Of a DNA stretch of 64,000 nucleotides, positions 1-6,848 are shown piece by piece; the first letter of the stretch is position 1, and each line of letters opens with the position of its first letter. Under the pieces are notes generated by a model. The model was not told where the DNA came from. It saw only the letters and a program-made list of their open reading frames with translations, and did not search any database. The translations under genes were made by a program, and so were the position numbers. The stretch is from positions 1 to 64,000 of the forward strand of contig NZ_VCBL01000001.1 in assembly GCF_007896435.1 (NCBI RefSeq). The letters are read 5' to 3'. Source of the stretch: Rummeliibacillus suwonensis. Lineage in GTDB: Bacteria > Bacillota > Bacilli > Bacillales_A > Planococcaceae.

Positions 1-763
<763 letters not shown>

Positions 764-913
764 AAAAGAGAAAGAAATTCAATGAAGTTTATCCAGTTTT
801 GAAAGAACAAGAATTTTATTAGATTTAGGATTATCGAAAGATATTTTTCTAAAATAGAAAGCACTTGATATTTTCTCCTAAGATGGTATAATGATTCTTG
901 TCTTTGATAAAAT

Positions 914-1033
914 AGTCTAGTAATGATGGCCAAGAGGTCACACCTGTTCCCATGCCGAACACAGAAGTTAAGCTCTTGAGCGCCAATGGTAGTTGGGGGC
1001 TGTCCCCCTGCAAGAGTAGGACATCGCTAGGCT
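914..1033 (+). rRNA. rrf: 5S ribosomal RNA
   Basis: About 120 nt with the conserved 5S core (GAGGTCACACCTGTTCCCAT and GAAGTTAAGCTCTTGAGCGC). The ends AGTCTAG and CTAGGCT pair to form helix I. It lies 150 nt after 23S and 9 nt before the first tRNA, so rRNA and tRNAs form one transcription unit. Confidence 0.96.
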
Positions 1034-1042
1034 ATAAATTAT

Positions 1043-1119
1043 TCCGAAGTAGCTCAGTTGGTAGTAGCATCTGACTGTTAATCAGAGGGTCGCAGGTTCG
1101 AGTCCTGCCTTCGGAGCCA
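1043..1119 (+). tRNA. tRNA-Asn (GTT)
   Basis: Acceptor arms TCCGAAG/CTTCGGA, anticodon loop TGTTAAT, T-loop GGTTCGAGTCC and an encoded CCA. First gene of the sixteen-tRNA cluster that follows 5S rRNA. Confidence 0.97.
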
Positions 1120-1126
1120 TTTTAAT

Positions 1127-1218
1127 GGAGAGTTGTCCGAGTGGCCGAAGGAGCACGATTGGAAATCGTGTAGGCGGGTAACCCTGTCTCAAGGGTTCAA
1201 ATCCCTTACTCTCCGCCA
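1127..1218 (+). tRNA. tRNA-Ser (GGA)
   Basis: Class II tRNA with a long variable arm. Acceptor GGAGAGT/ACTCTCC, anticodon loop TTGGAAA, encoded CCA. The anticodon stem is CACGA/TCGTG. Confidence 0.97.
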
Positions 1219-1238
1219 TAAAATCCTATATTTAGAAT

Positions 1239-1313
1239 GGCCCCTTGGTCAAGCGGTTAAGACACCGCCCTTTCACGGCGGTAACACGGGTTCAAATCCC
1301 GTAGGGGTCACCA
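1239..1313 (+). tRNA. tRNA-Glu (TTC)
   Basis: Acceptor GGCCCCT/AGGGGTC, anticodon loop CTTTCAC within CCGCC/GGCGG, encoded ACCA end. Third tRNA of the rRNA-linked cluster. Confidence 0.97.
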
Positions 1314-1328
1314 AATAATCTATCATAT

Positions 1329-1404
1329 GGAGGATTAGCTCAGCTGGGAGAGCATCTGCCTTACAAGCAGAGGGTCGGCGGTTCGATCCCGTCATCCTCC
1401 ACCA
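1329..1404 (+). tRNA. tRNA-Val (TAC)
   Basis: Acceptor GGAGGAT/ATCCTCC, anticodon loop CTTACAA within TCTGC/GCAGA, encoded CCA. Confidence 0.97.
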
Positions 1405-1430
1405 TTTATTAAATATAATAATATCATTAT

Positions 1431-1507
<77 letters not shown>

Positions 1508-1509
1508 AT

Positions 1510-1586
1510 GGTTCGGTAGTTCAGCTGGTTAGAATGCCTGCCTGTCACGCAGGAGGTCGCGGGTTCGAGTCCCGTCCGAACCGCCA
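1510..1586 (+). tRNA. tRNA-Asp (GTC)
   Basis: Acceptor GGTTCGG/CCGAACC, anticodon loop CTGTCAC within CCTGC/GCAGG, encoded CCA. Starts only two bases after tRNA-fMet. Confidence 0.97.
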
Positions 1587-1614
1587 TTCTTTATAAATAT
1601 ATGAAATTTATTGT

Positions 1615-1690
1615 GGGTCGGTAGCTCAGTTGGTAGAGCATTAGATTGAAGCTCTAAGTGTCGGCAGTTCGATTCTGTCCCGACCCACCA
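1615..1690 (+). tRNA. tRNA-Phe (GAA)
   Basis: Acceptor GGGTCGG/CCGACCC, anticodon loop TTGAAGC, encoded ACCA end. Confidence 0.97.
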
Positions 1691-1696
1691 TAATAT

Positions 1697-1769
<73 letters not shown>

Positions 1770-1778
1770 TCATAAATC

Positions 1779-1862
1779 GGAGGGGTAGCGAAGAGGCTAA
1801 ACGCGGCGGACTGTAAATCCGCTCCTTCGGGTTCGGCAGTTCGAATCTGCCCCCCTCCACCA
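1779..1862 (+). tRNA. tRNA-Tyr (GTA)
   Basis: Class II tRNA with a long variable arm. Acceptor GGAGGGG/CCCCTCC, anticodon loop CTGTAAA within CGGA/TCCG, encoded CCA. Confidence 0.97.
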
Positions 1863-1874
1863 TCTTTAATATTT

Positions 1875-1948
1875 AGGGGCATAGTTTAACGGTAGAATAG
1901 AGGTCTCCAAAACCTTTGATGTGGGTTCGATTCCTACTGCCCCTGCCA
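1875..1948 (+). tRNA. tRNA-Trp (CCA)
   Basis: Acceptor AGGGGCA/TGCCCCT, anticodon loop CTCCAAA, discriminator G and an encoded CCA. Confidence 0.97.
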
Positions 1949-1976
1949 TTTTGGATATATCGGATTTAAATATATT

Positions 1977-2053
1977 GGCGGATGTGGTGAAGTGGTTAAC
2001 ACACCGGATTGTGGTTCCGGCATTCGAGGGTTCGATCCCCTTCATCCGCCCCA
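1977..2053 (+). tRNA. tRNA-His (GTG), copy 1
   Basis: Anticodon GTG, acceptor GCGGATG/CATCCGC with the extra G at position -1 facing C73 that is specific to tRNA-His, encoded CCA. The T stem reads GAGGG/CCCTT. A near-identical copy follows 34 bases later. Confidence 0.97.
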
Positions 2054-2087
2054 TCATAATTTAATATAATAGGTAACATTTTATGTT

Positions 2088-2164
2088 GGCGGATGTGGTG
2101 AAGTGGTTAACACACCGGATTGTGGTTCCGGCATTCGTGGGTTCGATCCCCATCATCCGCCCCA
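2088..2164 (+). tRNA. tRNA-His (GTG), copy 2
   Basis: Tandem duplicate of the preceding tRNA-His. It differs mainly by a paired change in the T stem (A-T to T-A), which preserves pairing. Retains G-1, anticodon GTG and an encoded CCA. Confidence 0.97.
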
Positions 2165-2167
2165 TAT

Positions 2168-2239
2168 TGGGGTATAGCCAAGCGGTAAGGCAACGGATTT
2201 TGATTCCGTCATGCCCTGGTTCGAATCCAGGTACCCCAG
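2168..2239 (+). tRNA. tRNA-Gln (TTG)
   Basis: Acceptor TGGGGTA/TACCCCA, anticodon loop TTTTGAT within CGGA/TCCG, discriminator G. The next bases are TAA, so CCA is not encoded. Confidence 0.96.
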
Positions 2240-2245
2240 TAATAT

Positions 2246-2320
2246 GCGGAAGTAGTTCAGTGGTAGAACATCACCTTGCCAAGGTGGGGGTCGCGGGTTC
2301 GAACCCCGTCTTCCGCTCCA
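2246..2320 (+). tRNA. tRNA-Gly (GCC)
   Basis: Acceptor GCGGAAG/CTTCCGC, anticodon loop TTGCCAA within CACC/GGTG, encoded CCA. Confidence 0.97.
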
Positions 2321-2336
2321 ATTAAAATAATTATAG

Positions 2337-2411
2337 GGCGGCATAGCCAAGTGGTAAGGCACAGGTCTGCAAAACCTTTATCCACCGGTTCAAATCCGGT
2401 TGCCGCCTCCA
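2337..2411 (+). tRNA. tRNA-Cys (GCA)
   Basis: Acceptor GGCGGCA/TGCCGCC, anticodon loop CTGCAAA within AGGT/ACCT, discriminator T and an encoded CCA. Confidence 0.97.
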
Positions 2412-2433
2412 TTTTATCTTTAACTAGTATTTT

Positions 2434-2515
2434 GCCGGTGTGGCGGAATTGGCAGACGCGCACGACTCAAAATCGTGTTCCTTCTGGAGTGTCGGTTCGA
2501 CCCCGACCACCGGTA
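2434..2515 (+). tRNA. tRNA-Leu (CAA), insertion target of the element
   Basis: Class II tRNA. Acceptor GCCGGTG/CACCGGT (with a G-U first pair), anticodon loop CTCAAAA within CACGA/TCGTG, CCA not encoded. From its anticodon stem to five bases past its end it is identical to 17752-17810. The gene therefore contains attL, and its 3' half is supplied by the integrated element, which keeps the tRNA intact. Confidence 0.96.
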
Positions 2516-2520
2516 TCCTA
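2462..2520 (+). repeat. attL, 59-bp direct repeat
   Basis: Identical over 59 bases to 17752-17810. It covers the anticodon arm to the 3' end of tRNA-Leu plus TCCTA, as expected for tyrosine-recombinase integration at a tRNA 3' end. Confidence 0.95.
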
Positions 2521-2544
2521 TAAACGTTATATATCAACGCTTAA

Positions 2545-2578
2545 GGCGCTTATTACTTCGGTAATGAGCGTCTTTTTT
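2545..2578 (+). terminator. intrinsic terminator after tRNA-Leu, carried by the element
   Basis: A 12-bp stem (GGCGCTTATTAC with GTAATGAGCGTC, two wobble pairs) closed by a TTCG tetraloop and followed by T6. It lies inside the element and ends the host tRNA operon, replacing the native terminator now found at 17817-17848. Confidence 0.85.
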
Positions 2579-2631
2579 GCGTTCAATCAAGCGGTAATAG
2601 TCGTGTTACTCCCGGGAGTGGAGGTAATCCG

Positions 2632-3594
2632 ATGGCAAGACGTAGCAACTCGCTTTCATTAGAAGAACTTCAAATAACCGCTAAGCCAGTAATTGATCGA
2701 GAAATATCGTTCGATGACGCTATGACAGTATTTACAGACGATGCCAAGCGGAAGGGTTTGCGGGAATTTACGATTGTTTATTACCAACGTGAGCTTAACT
2801 CGTTCAGAAAATTTCTATTTGCGAATGATAAGCCGTTAAAAGTCAGCGGGGTAGTGCGCGGTGATGTAAATGAGTTTGTTGAGCTATTGCAGCGCAAAGG
2901 TCGCAAGCCAGCTACTATTAACGCTAAGCTCCGTGCGATACGGGCGTTCTTTAATTTCTTAGCAGACGGCAAGTATATCGACAGCAGTCCGATGGAGAAA
3001 TATCCGCTAGTACGCGATAGGAAAGCGAATATAGAAACATTTACGCTTAATCAGTTGCGTGACTTACTTAATGCGCCTGATCGTCGGACTTTCATTGGCC
3101 AGCGAGACTATACGTTTATCTTACTATTGCTCGAAACGGGCATACGACTTAATGAAGCGTCGGGGATACTCGTTGAAGATGTAAAGCTAAGCGAAGGGCT
3201 ATTATTCATACGAAAAACTAAAAATCACTTTCACCGCTATGTACCGATACAAGCAAAAATGCGTGAGCAATTAAAACGATATATACAGCTCCGTGGAACT
3301 TGCGAGTGTGACCACTTATTTGTAACGCTAGATGGTACGCCTGCTAGCAGAGGCACATTGCTACATCTTATACCGGATTATGGTAAACAGGCAGGTATAA
3401 CGGGAGTACGTTGCTCCGCACACACGATGCGGCACACATTCGCCAAAATGTCTATTATGAATGGCGCTGGCGTGTTTGAGTTACAACGGATTCTCGGCCA
3501 CTCAACGATGGAAATGGTAAAAACGTATGTAAACCTTTACTCGACGGATGTCTTTGAGAAACATAAAAAATTCTCACCGCTTAAGGACTTATAA
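2632..3594 (+). CDS. tyrosine site-specific recombinase (integrase)
   Basis: 320-residue integrase of the XerC/D phage-integrase family, which should catalyse recombination between attP and the tRNA-Leu attB. An N-terminal SAM-like core-binding domain (about residues 28-110, with the segment TIVYYQRELNSF) precedes the catalytic domain. Catalytic residues can be placed: Arg172 (TGIR), His264 and Arg267 (HTMRH), His290 (LGHS) and nucleophile Tyr299 (VKTYVNL). The ATG at 2632 follows GGAGGT by eight bases. It lies 110 bp inside attL and reads inward. No obvious excisionase lies beside it; the small proteins at 5568 or 6142 could serve. Confidence 0.95.
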   Translation: MARRSNSLSLEELQITAKPVIDREISFDDAMTVFTDDAKRKGLREFTIVYYQRELNSFRKFLFANDKPLKVSGVVRGDVNEFVELLQRKGRKPATINAKLRAIRAFFNFLADGKYIDSSPMEKYPLVRDRKANIETFTLNQLRDLLNAPDRRTFIGQRDYTFILLLLETGIRLNEASGILVEDVKLSEGLLFIRKTKNHFHRYVPIQAKMREQLKRYIQLRGTCECDHLFVTLDGTPASRGTLLHLIPDYGKQAGITGVRCSAHTMRHTFAKMSIMNGAGVFELQRILGHSTMEMVKTYVNLYSTDVFEKHKKFSPLKDL

Positions 3595-3744
3595 AAGAAT
3601 GCAAAAAAAAAAAAAGAAGCTCCCCTCGACGGCAATCGAGAAGCGCTCCCACACACTAATATGTTATGCGTTTATTATAGCTTATAGGCTGTAGTAATGC
3701 AACCAGGAGAGCCGTGGAGTTTCTTTATAAAGGAGCTCATTACT

Positions 3745-4701
3745 ATGACGGTATTAACGGTATATAACGATCAAGTACAGTTTTACATTAAATATAGCGC
3801 TCAGCCTGCCACTAAGAAGGCTAAGGCGTCACTATATGCAAAGTTTAGAGAAAGCGTTAGCGAATTTGAACGCTTATTTCCACGTGGCAAACGCAAAGTG
3901 TTAGAGAATATTATATATGCGACATGCGGTTGCGGTATATGGAAAATTGGCGCAGAGGTACTCGCTAAGAAAGCGGAGGTATCTAAAACAACAGTATACA
4001 ACGCAGTCCGATCATTGAAGGATACGGGCCTATTCGTTGTTGCTAGACTTGCAAACGGACAAGCAGGCCACTACGTCTTTGTAAACAAACAGCATGACAA
4101 TTTTGCGGAAATCATGCGGGAAGTATTTACATTAAAAGACAGCGAAATTGAAGCTCTTTCTGTAAGTCATTCTGTAGGTCTTGACGAGCCGGAAAGCCTT
4201 GCGCCAGTAAGCGTTGAAGCCGATAATCAGACTTCTAACGATAATAACGCTCTTAATCTTTTAAAACAAGCAAATAACAATAATAATTTAATATATAAGG
4301 CGATAGCAGACGAAATCGAATCCGAAGCAATGAACGATAATAACACGGCTGAATATGTGGCACAATATGCGACAAATTCGTTACAGAACGATTTCTTTGC
4401 ATTACTAGATATGCTACCATTGCCAACGCAAATAGCAGATAAAAGGGCTATCCTGGCGCTAAGGTTAGGCTCAGAAGCCACTCGTAAGACATTTACGAAG
4501 GCAAAGGCATTGGTAATGCACATGGCGCTTAGAATCCGCGAAGGATATGTATTCGCTAACGTCGTTGCAGCCTTTACGGAAGGCTTACGGAGAGCCATGC
4601 AATATAACGAAATACCAAGCGTTGAACAACCGCTGATATTGTATAATTGGTTAGCAAAAGAAAAAGTTCCAATCCACTATGATTGGGTATCTAATAGGTG
4701 A
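3745..4701 (+). CDS. winged-helix DNA-binding protein of the element
   Basis: 318 residues from ATG 3745, chosen over an upstream in-frame ATG at 3697 because AAAGGAG stands at 3729-3735. Residues about 50-105 form a helix-turn-helix (IWKIGAEVLAKKAEVSKTTV, then a wing with GHYVFV). The middle (about 150-200) is low-complexity and rich in Asn and Gln. The C-terminal part is helical and unrecognised. Proteins of this layout occur on Bacillales plasmids and integrative elements and are often called cytosolic or helix-turn-helix proteins. A role in replication or copy control is possible but not shown. It sits between the integrase and the repressor. Confidence 0.7.
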   Translation: MTVLTVYNDQVQFYIKYSAQPATKKAKASLYAKFRESVSEFERLFPRGKRKVLENIIYATCGCGIWKIGAEVLAKKAEVSKTTVYNAVRSLKDTGLFVVARLANGQAGHYVFVNKQHDNFAEIMREVFTLKDSEIEALSVSHSVGLDEPESLAPVSVEADNQTSNDNNALNLLKQANNNNNLIYKAIADEIESEAMNDNNTAEYVAQYATNSLQNDFFALLDMLPLPTQIADKRAILALRLGSEATRKTFTKAKALVMHMALRIREGYVFANVVAAFTEGLRRAMQYNEIPSVEQPLILYNWLAKEKVPIHYDWVSNR

Positions 4702-4754
4702 TAAAATAATTAGCGCATGTCTTAAATACAATGAATTAGTGAAGGAGGAATAAG

Positions 4755-5114
4755 ATGGATTTAACGCAAAATGAAATAAATGTATTGGAAGAACTAAAGA
4801 GTGGAAAAGGCTTTTTTCTAACTTCGGAAACTTTAAAATTAGTTGTTACTCCTAGCGAAGAATATGAGGTTAGAAATACGATTTATAGTTTGATGGAAAA
4901 AGGAGTACCGATTCGAGATGTTGGTCTAGAAAAGGGAGGTTGGAAATTAGATTCTCCGCGTTTTCTGATTTATGATCAAATTGATACAATAAGGAAAGCA
5001 CATGAAAGAATAGAAAAAATAATGAGATATTCAATTGATGAGTACGAAAAGTCTATCAAAGAGAGTTTAAAACTTCTTGAAGATAACAAACGAGCAATAA
5101 ATAGAAAAATGTGA
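4755..5114 (+). CDS. small protein, winged-helix-like, unknown function
   Basis: 119 residues; ATG preceded by GAAGGAGG at the right distance. The N-terminal 70 residues look like a compact helix-strand domain resembling a winged helix (NEINVLEELKSGKGF, then VRNTIYSLMEKGVPI). The C-terminal 45 residues are a charged helix. Base composition is more AT-rich than its neighbours. It ends just before a bidirectional hairpin and faces the leftward repressor gene. I do not recognise a family; a regulatory role is a guess from context. Confidence 0.6.
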   Translation: MDLTQNEINVLEELKSGKGFFLTSETLKLVVTPSEEYEVRNTIYSLMEKGVPIRDVGLEKGGWKLDSPRFLIYDQIDTIRKAHERIEKIMRYSIDEYEKSIKESLKLLEDNKRAINRKM

Positions 5115-5137
5115 TTCACTGGTTTCATCACAAAAGA

Positions 5138-5161
5138 AAAGAGCCAAAAAAAGCTCTTTAT
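5138..5161. terminator. bidirectional terminator between convergent genes
   Basis: Perfect 7-bp stem AAAGAGC/GCTCTTT with an A-rich loop between the rightward gene at 4755 and the leftward repressor. On the minus strand it is followed by TTCTTTT, so it works best for the repressor transcript. Confidence 0.6.
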
Positions 5162-5400
5162 CTGTGGCGTATTTCAAGCAACTCGTTAAGGTCGGTAATT
5201 TTTAATTCCTTAGCGATCATAGCGAGTGCTTCACTTGGAATATTGCGTGTTTTATTATTTACCATTTCACTGATGTTACGTGGAGTAGTACCAATACGTT
5301 CCGCTATTTCCTTCTGCTCTATGTCCATTGATTTTAAAATATCGCCTAATTTTATGTGAATATAATAGTCAGCTTGTAAGTTTCTAGGCATTTTAAGCAC
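5158..5400 (-). CDS. XRE/Cro-CI family transcriptional repressor
   Basis: 80 residues, mostly one HTH_3 domain (about residues 17-72: LGDILKSMDIEQKEIAERIG, then TTPRNISEMVNNKTRNIPSE). It is the only gene of the element that clearly reads leftward. A 19-bp palindrome occurs three times directly upstream, covering its own predicted promoter and the divergent rightward promoter. This is the classical arrangement of a phage or satellite master repressor. It is shorter than CI of lambda and has no peptidase or RecA-cleavage domain, so release must come by another route, for example an antirepressor from a helper phage. Confidence in the fold is high; the master-switch role is inferred. Confidence 0.85.
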   Translation of the reverse strand: MLKMPRNLQADYYIHIKLGDILKSMDIEQKEIAERIGTTPRNISEMVNNKTRNIPSEALAMIAKELKITDLNELLEIRHR

Positions 5401-5419
5401 CTCCGATTTATTTATATTT

Positions 5420-5448
5420 ATTTTATGTTATAAAAAATAATTCCGCAA
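5420..5448 (-). promoter_or_regulatory. predicted leftward promoter of the repressor
   Basis: On the minus strand TTGCGG (5448-5443), a 17-bp spacer and TAAAAT (5425-5420). Operator 1 (5439-5457) covers the -35 box, so the repressor could regulate itself. Confidence 0.5.
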
Positions 5449-5457
5449 ATCAGAATT
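5439..5457. promoter_or_regulatory. operator 1, imperfect palindrome
   Basis: AATTCCGCAAATCAGAATT, a two-mismatch version of the perfect 19-bp palindrome at 5470-5488, overlapping the leftward -35 box. Confidence 0.65.
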
Positions 5458-5464
5458 AAAATCG

Positions 5465-5493
5465 TTGACAATTCCGAAAATCGGAATTATAAT
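5465..5493 (+). promoter_or_regulatory. consensus sigma-A promoter with operator 2 as its spacer
   Basis: TTGACA at 5465-5470 and TATAAT at 5488-5493, both perfect consensus. The 17-bp spacer is exactly the palindrome ATTCCGAAAATCGGAAT. A repressor bound here would sit between the two boxes and block RNA polymerase. It reads toward the rightward genes beginning at 5568. Confidence 0.85.
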
Positions 5494-5534
5494 TGAGGCA
5501 TAGGTTAAGAAAAAGGGATTACTTTTATATAACT

Positions 5535-5551
5535 ATTCCGAAAATCGGAAT
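5535..5551. promoter_or_regulatory. operator 3, perfect palindrome
   Basis: ATTCCGAAAATCGGAAT, identical to the core of operator 2, placed downstream of the rightward promoter and just before the ribosome-binding site of the 5568 gene. Confidence 0.75.
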
Positions 5552-5567
5552 TATAGGAGGAATGAAC

Positions 5568-5783
5568 ATGCAAACAATCAAAATACAAACTGTAGCAATC
5601 AACGTAACAAATATTATTCAAGGGGTTGACCTAATAGTCTATGAAAATAACGAGGCTGCGTTATTAATCGGTGACTCACTCGTTGAGTTTAAATGGTCCG
5701 AGGAAGCCGAGAAAATTTTTAATGAGATAGACGTATGTGAGCCAATCGAACTTTTAGCGGTATTAGCAACTACCATAAATTAA
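5568..5783 (+). CDS. small protein, first gene of the repressed rightward transcript
   Basis: 71 residues. ATG 5568 is preferred over ATG 5562 because AGGAGG ends at 5560. The product (MQTIKIQTVAINVT...) looks like a small beta-alpha domain with an acidic C terminus and has no recognised family. It is the first gene after the consensus promoter and operators 2 and 3, so it should be made when repression is lifted. Position suggests a Cro-like, antirepressor, excisionase or other early regulator, but the sequence gives no direct support for any of these. Confidence 0.6.
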   Translation: MQTIKIQTVAINVTNIIQGVDLIVYENNEAALLIGDSLVEFKWSEEAEKIFNEIDVCEPIELLAVLATTIN

Positions 5784-6141
5784 GATAAATCTTGCGGATG
5801 TATGGGCGCATCCTACGAGTAAATAACTATAGTCAATGTTATAAAAGAACGTGCGCTTTTAGACGGATTCTGACTGCGCAAACGGATGGCGGCCTAGCGC
5901 CAGTCGTGCTGAGGATTACGGCAATAATCTAACGCGAAGTAGGTAGTCGATACGATGGTAAGTGTCTAATTGATCGTTATTGGAGACGGCGATTCAAACG
6001 CAATTCAGCGGCGCCAAACGCTGAGCCTACAAAAATGGTTAGTAAGCATGAAAGACGCTGAAAGCCTTTTAATAGACGGGATTAAAAGTGAAGAGCGGAG
6101 GCTTAGCGGCTGACTCTCTTCATTATTTAGGGGGCGAAATT
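5784..6141 (+). other. gene-free 358-nt stretch rich in hairpins (candidate structured RNA or leader)
   Basis: No credible reading frame. Short perfect inverted repeats are dense: GGATG/CATCC near 5797-5815, TGGCG/CGCCA near 5887-5902, TCAGCG/CGCTGA near 6006-6025, TTTTAAT/ATTAAAA near 6067-6088, and GAAGAG/CTCTTC near 6091-6122. The last one surrounds the approach to the 6142 gene. The stretch is GC-richer than its flanks, as structured RNA often is. I cannot assign a known RNA family. Confidence 0.45.
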
Positions 6142-6282
6142 ATGGAAAATAAATGGATTGGCTGTGAAAAGGTTATTAATGGTGTAGAGGTTCACTGGTT
6201 TAACGGTGATCCATACGTATGTTTGGATAAGTACAAAAAGCTTCTGAAAGAATTAGAAGATTTAAAGAGAAAAGAAGAATAA
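6142..6282 (+). CDS. 46-residue protein of unknown function
   Basis: Short gene after AGGGGGCG at 6130-6137. The product (MENKWIGCEKVINGVEVHWF...) has an aromatic N-terminal half, possibly a beta hairpin, and a Lys/Glu-rich C-terminal helix (KKLLKELEDLKRKEE). A good terminator follows directly (6290-6319), which supports it as the last gene of the early transcript. An in-frame ATG at 6088 lies inside the hairpin region and lacks a good ribosome-binding site. Size and charge would fit an excisionase or small regulator, but there is no family evidence. Confidence 0.5.
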   Translation: MENKWIGCEKVINGVEVHWFNGDPYVCLDKYKKLLKELEDLKRKEE

Positions 6283-6289
6283 CGCTTGA

Positions 6290-6319
6290 GCGACCGTATT
6301 GCTGCGGTTGCTTTTTTAT
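6290..6319 (+). terminator. intrinsic terminator after the 46-residue gene
   Basis: GCGACCG (6290-6296) pairs with CGGTTGC (6305-6311), followed by T6. It ends the transcript from the repressed promoter. Confidence 0.85.
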
Positions 6320-6674
6320 TTTAAAAAAGTTTATAAAAATATGCCCATTTGTTGACGCAAATTGTATAAGAAATAATGAGAGGACAAAAAAGTTTATAAA
6401 ATCATGCACGCTTTTTGAGTTTTGGTATATATGTTTGTGAGAGCTAAATGGATTTTTCATAAATTAATTTTTATTTTTTCTTGTGTAAGTACGCTACAAA
6501 TTACGTATTTAGGAGTAGGGAATCTAATTTATAAATTTTTTGAAATGCTTCTGAGGCTCAGAGCTTCATGCGTTTGTGGCGGTTTCTGAGCGCTTTGAAC
6601 ATGAACGGCTTGGTCCAAAGTTTATTGTTTTAGTGTCTATACAGTATTAGAGGAACGAAAAGGAGGAAATACAA
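6320..6674 (+). other. AT-rich intergenic stretch with a duplicated motif
   Basis: No gene seen. The motif AAAAAAGTTTATAAAA occurs twice, at 6323-6338 and 6386-6401, each time followed by an ATGC within a few bases. The copies are 63 bp apart, close to six helical turns, so they may be binding sites. TTGACG at 6352 could be a -35 box but no good -10 box is at standard spacing. A promoter for the next gene set (6675 onward) should lie here. Confidence 0.35.
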
Positions 6675-6830
6675 ATGAACCAACAACCACATTTAATAGG
6701 AAATATCGAAGCTCTTCCCGAAAATGAACGCTATATTTTTGCGCTGGTACTCGCGCAGTTAGGCGGTCACAAATGCAGCCGGGAGCTAACGGAAGCCTTA
6801 AGCAATTGGCGTAAAAGATTACGAAAATAA
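6675..6830 (+). CDS. 51-residue protein of unknown function
   Basis: Small gene with AGGAGG at 6661-6666 and ATG at 6675, ending ten bases before the ParB-like gene. The product (MNQQPHLIGNIEALPENERY, then IFALVLAQLGGHKCSRELTE) ends in a basic helix (NWRKRLRK). No family recognised. The strong ribosome-binding site and tight spacing to the next gene argue that it is real and cotranscribed. It could be a small partner of the ParB-like protein, which is a guess from position. Confidence 0.6.
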   Translation: MNQQPHLIGNIEALPENERYIFALVLAQLGGHKCSRELTEALSNWRKRLRK

Positions 6831-6848
6831 ACGAAAAGGATGATGAAG

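Noticed and set aside
3601-3650. Terminator after the integrase gene
   Set aside because: The stem is only CTCGA/TCGAG and the homopolymer run lies on the wrong side for rightward transcription.
5784-6141. Possible group I intron
   Set aside because: No split gene on the two sides and no clear set of conserved core elements; only generic hairpins are visible.
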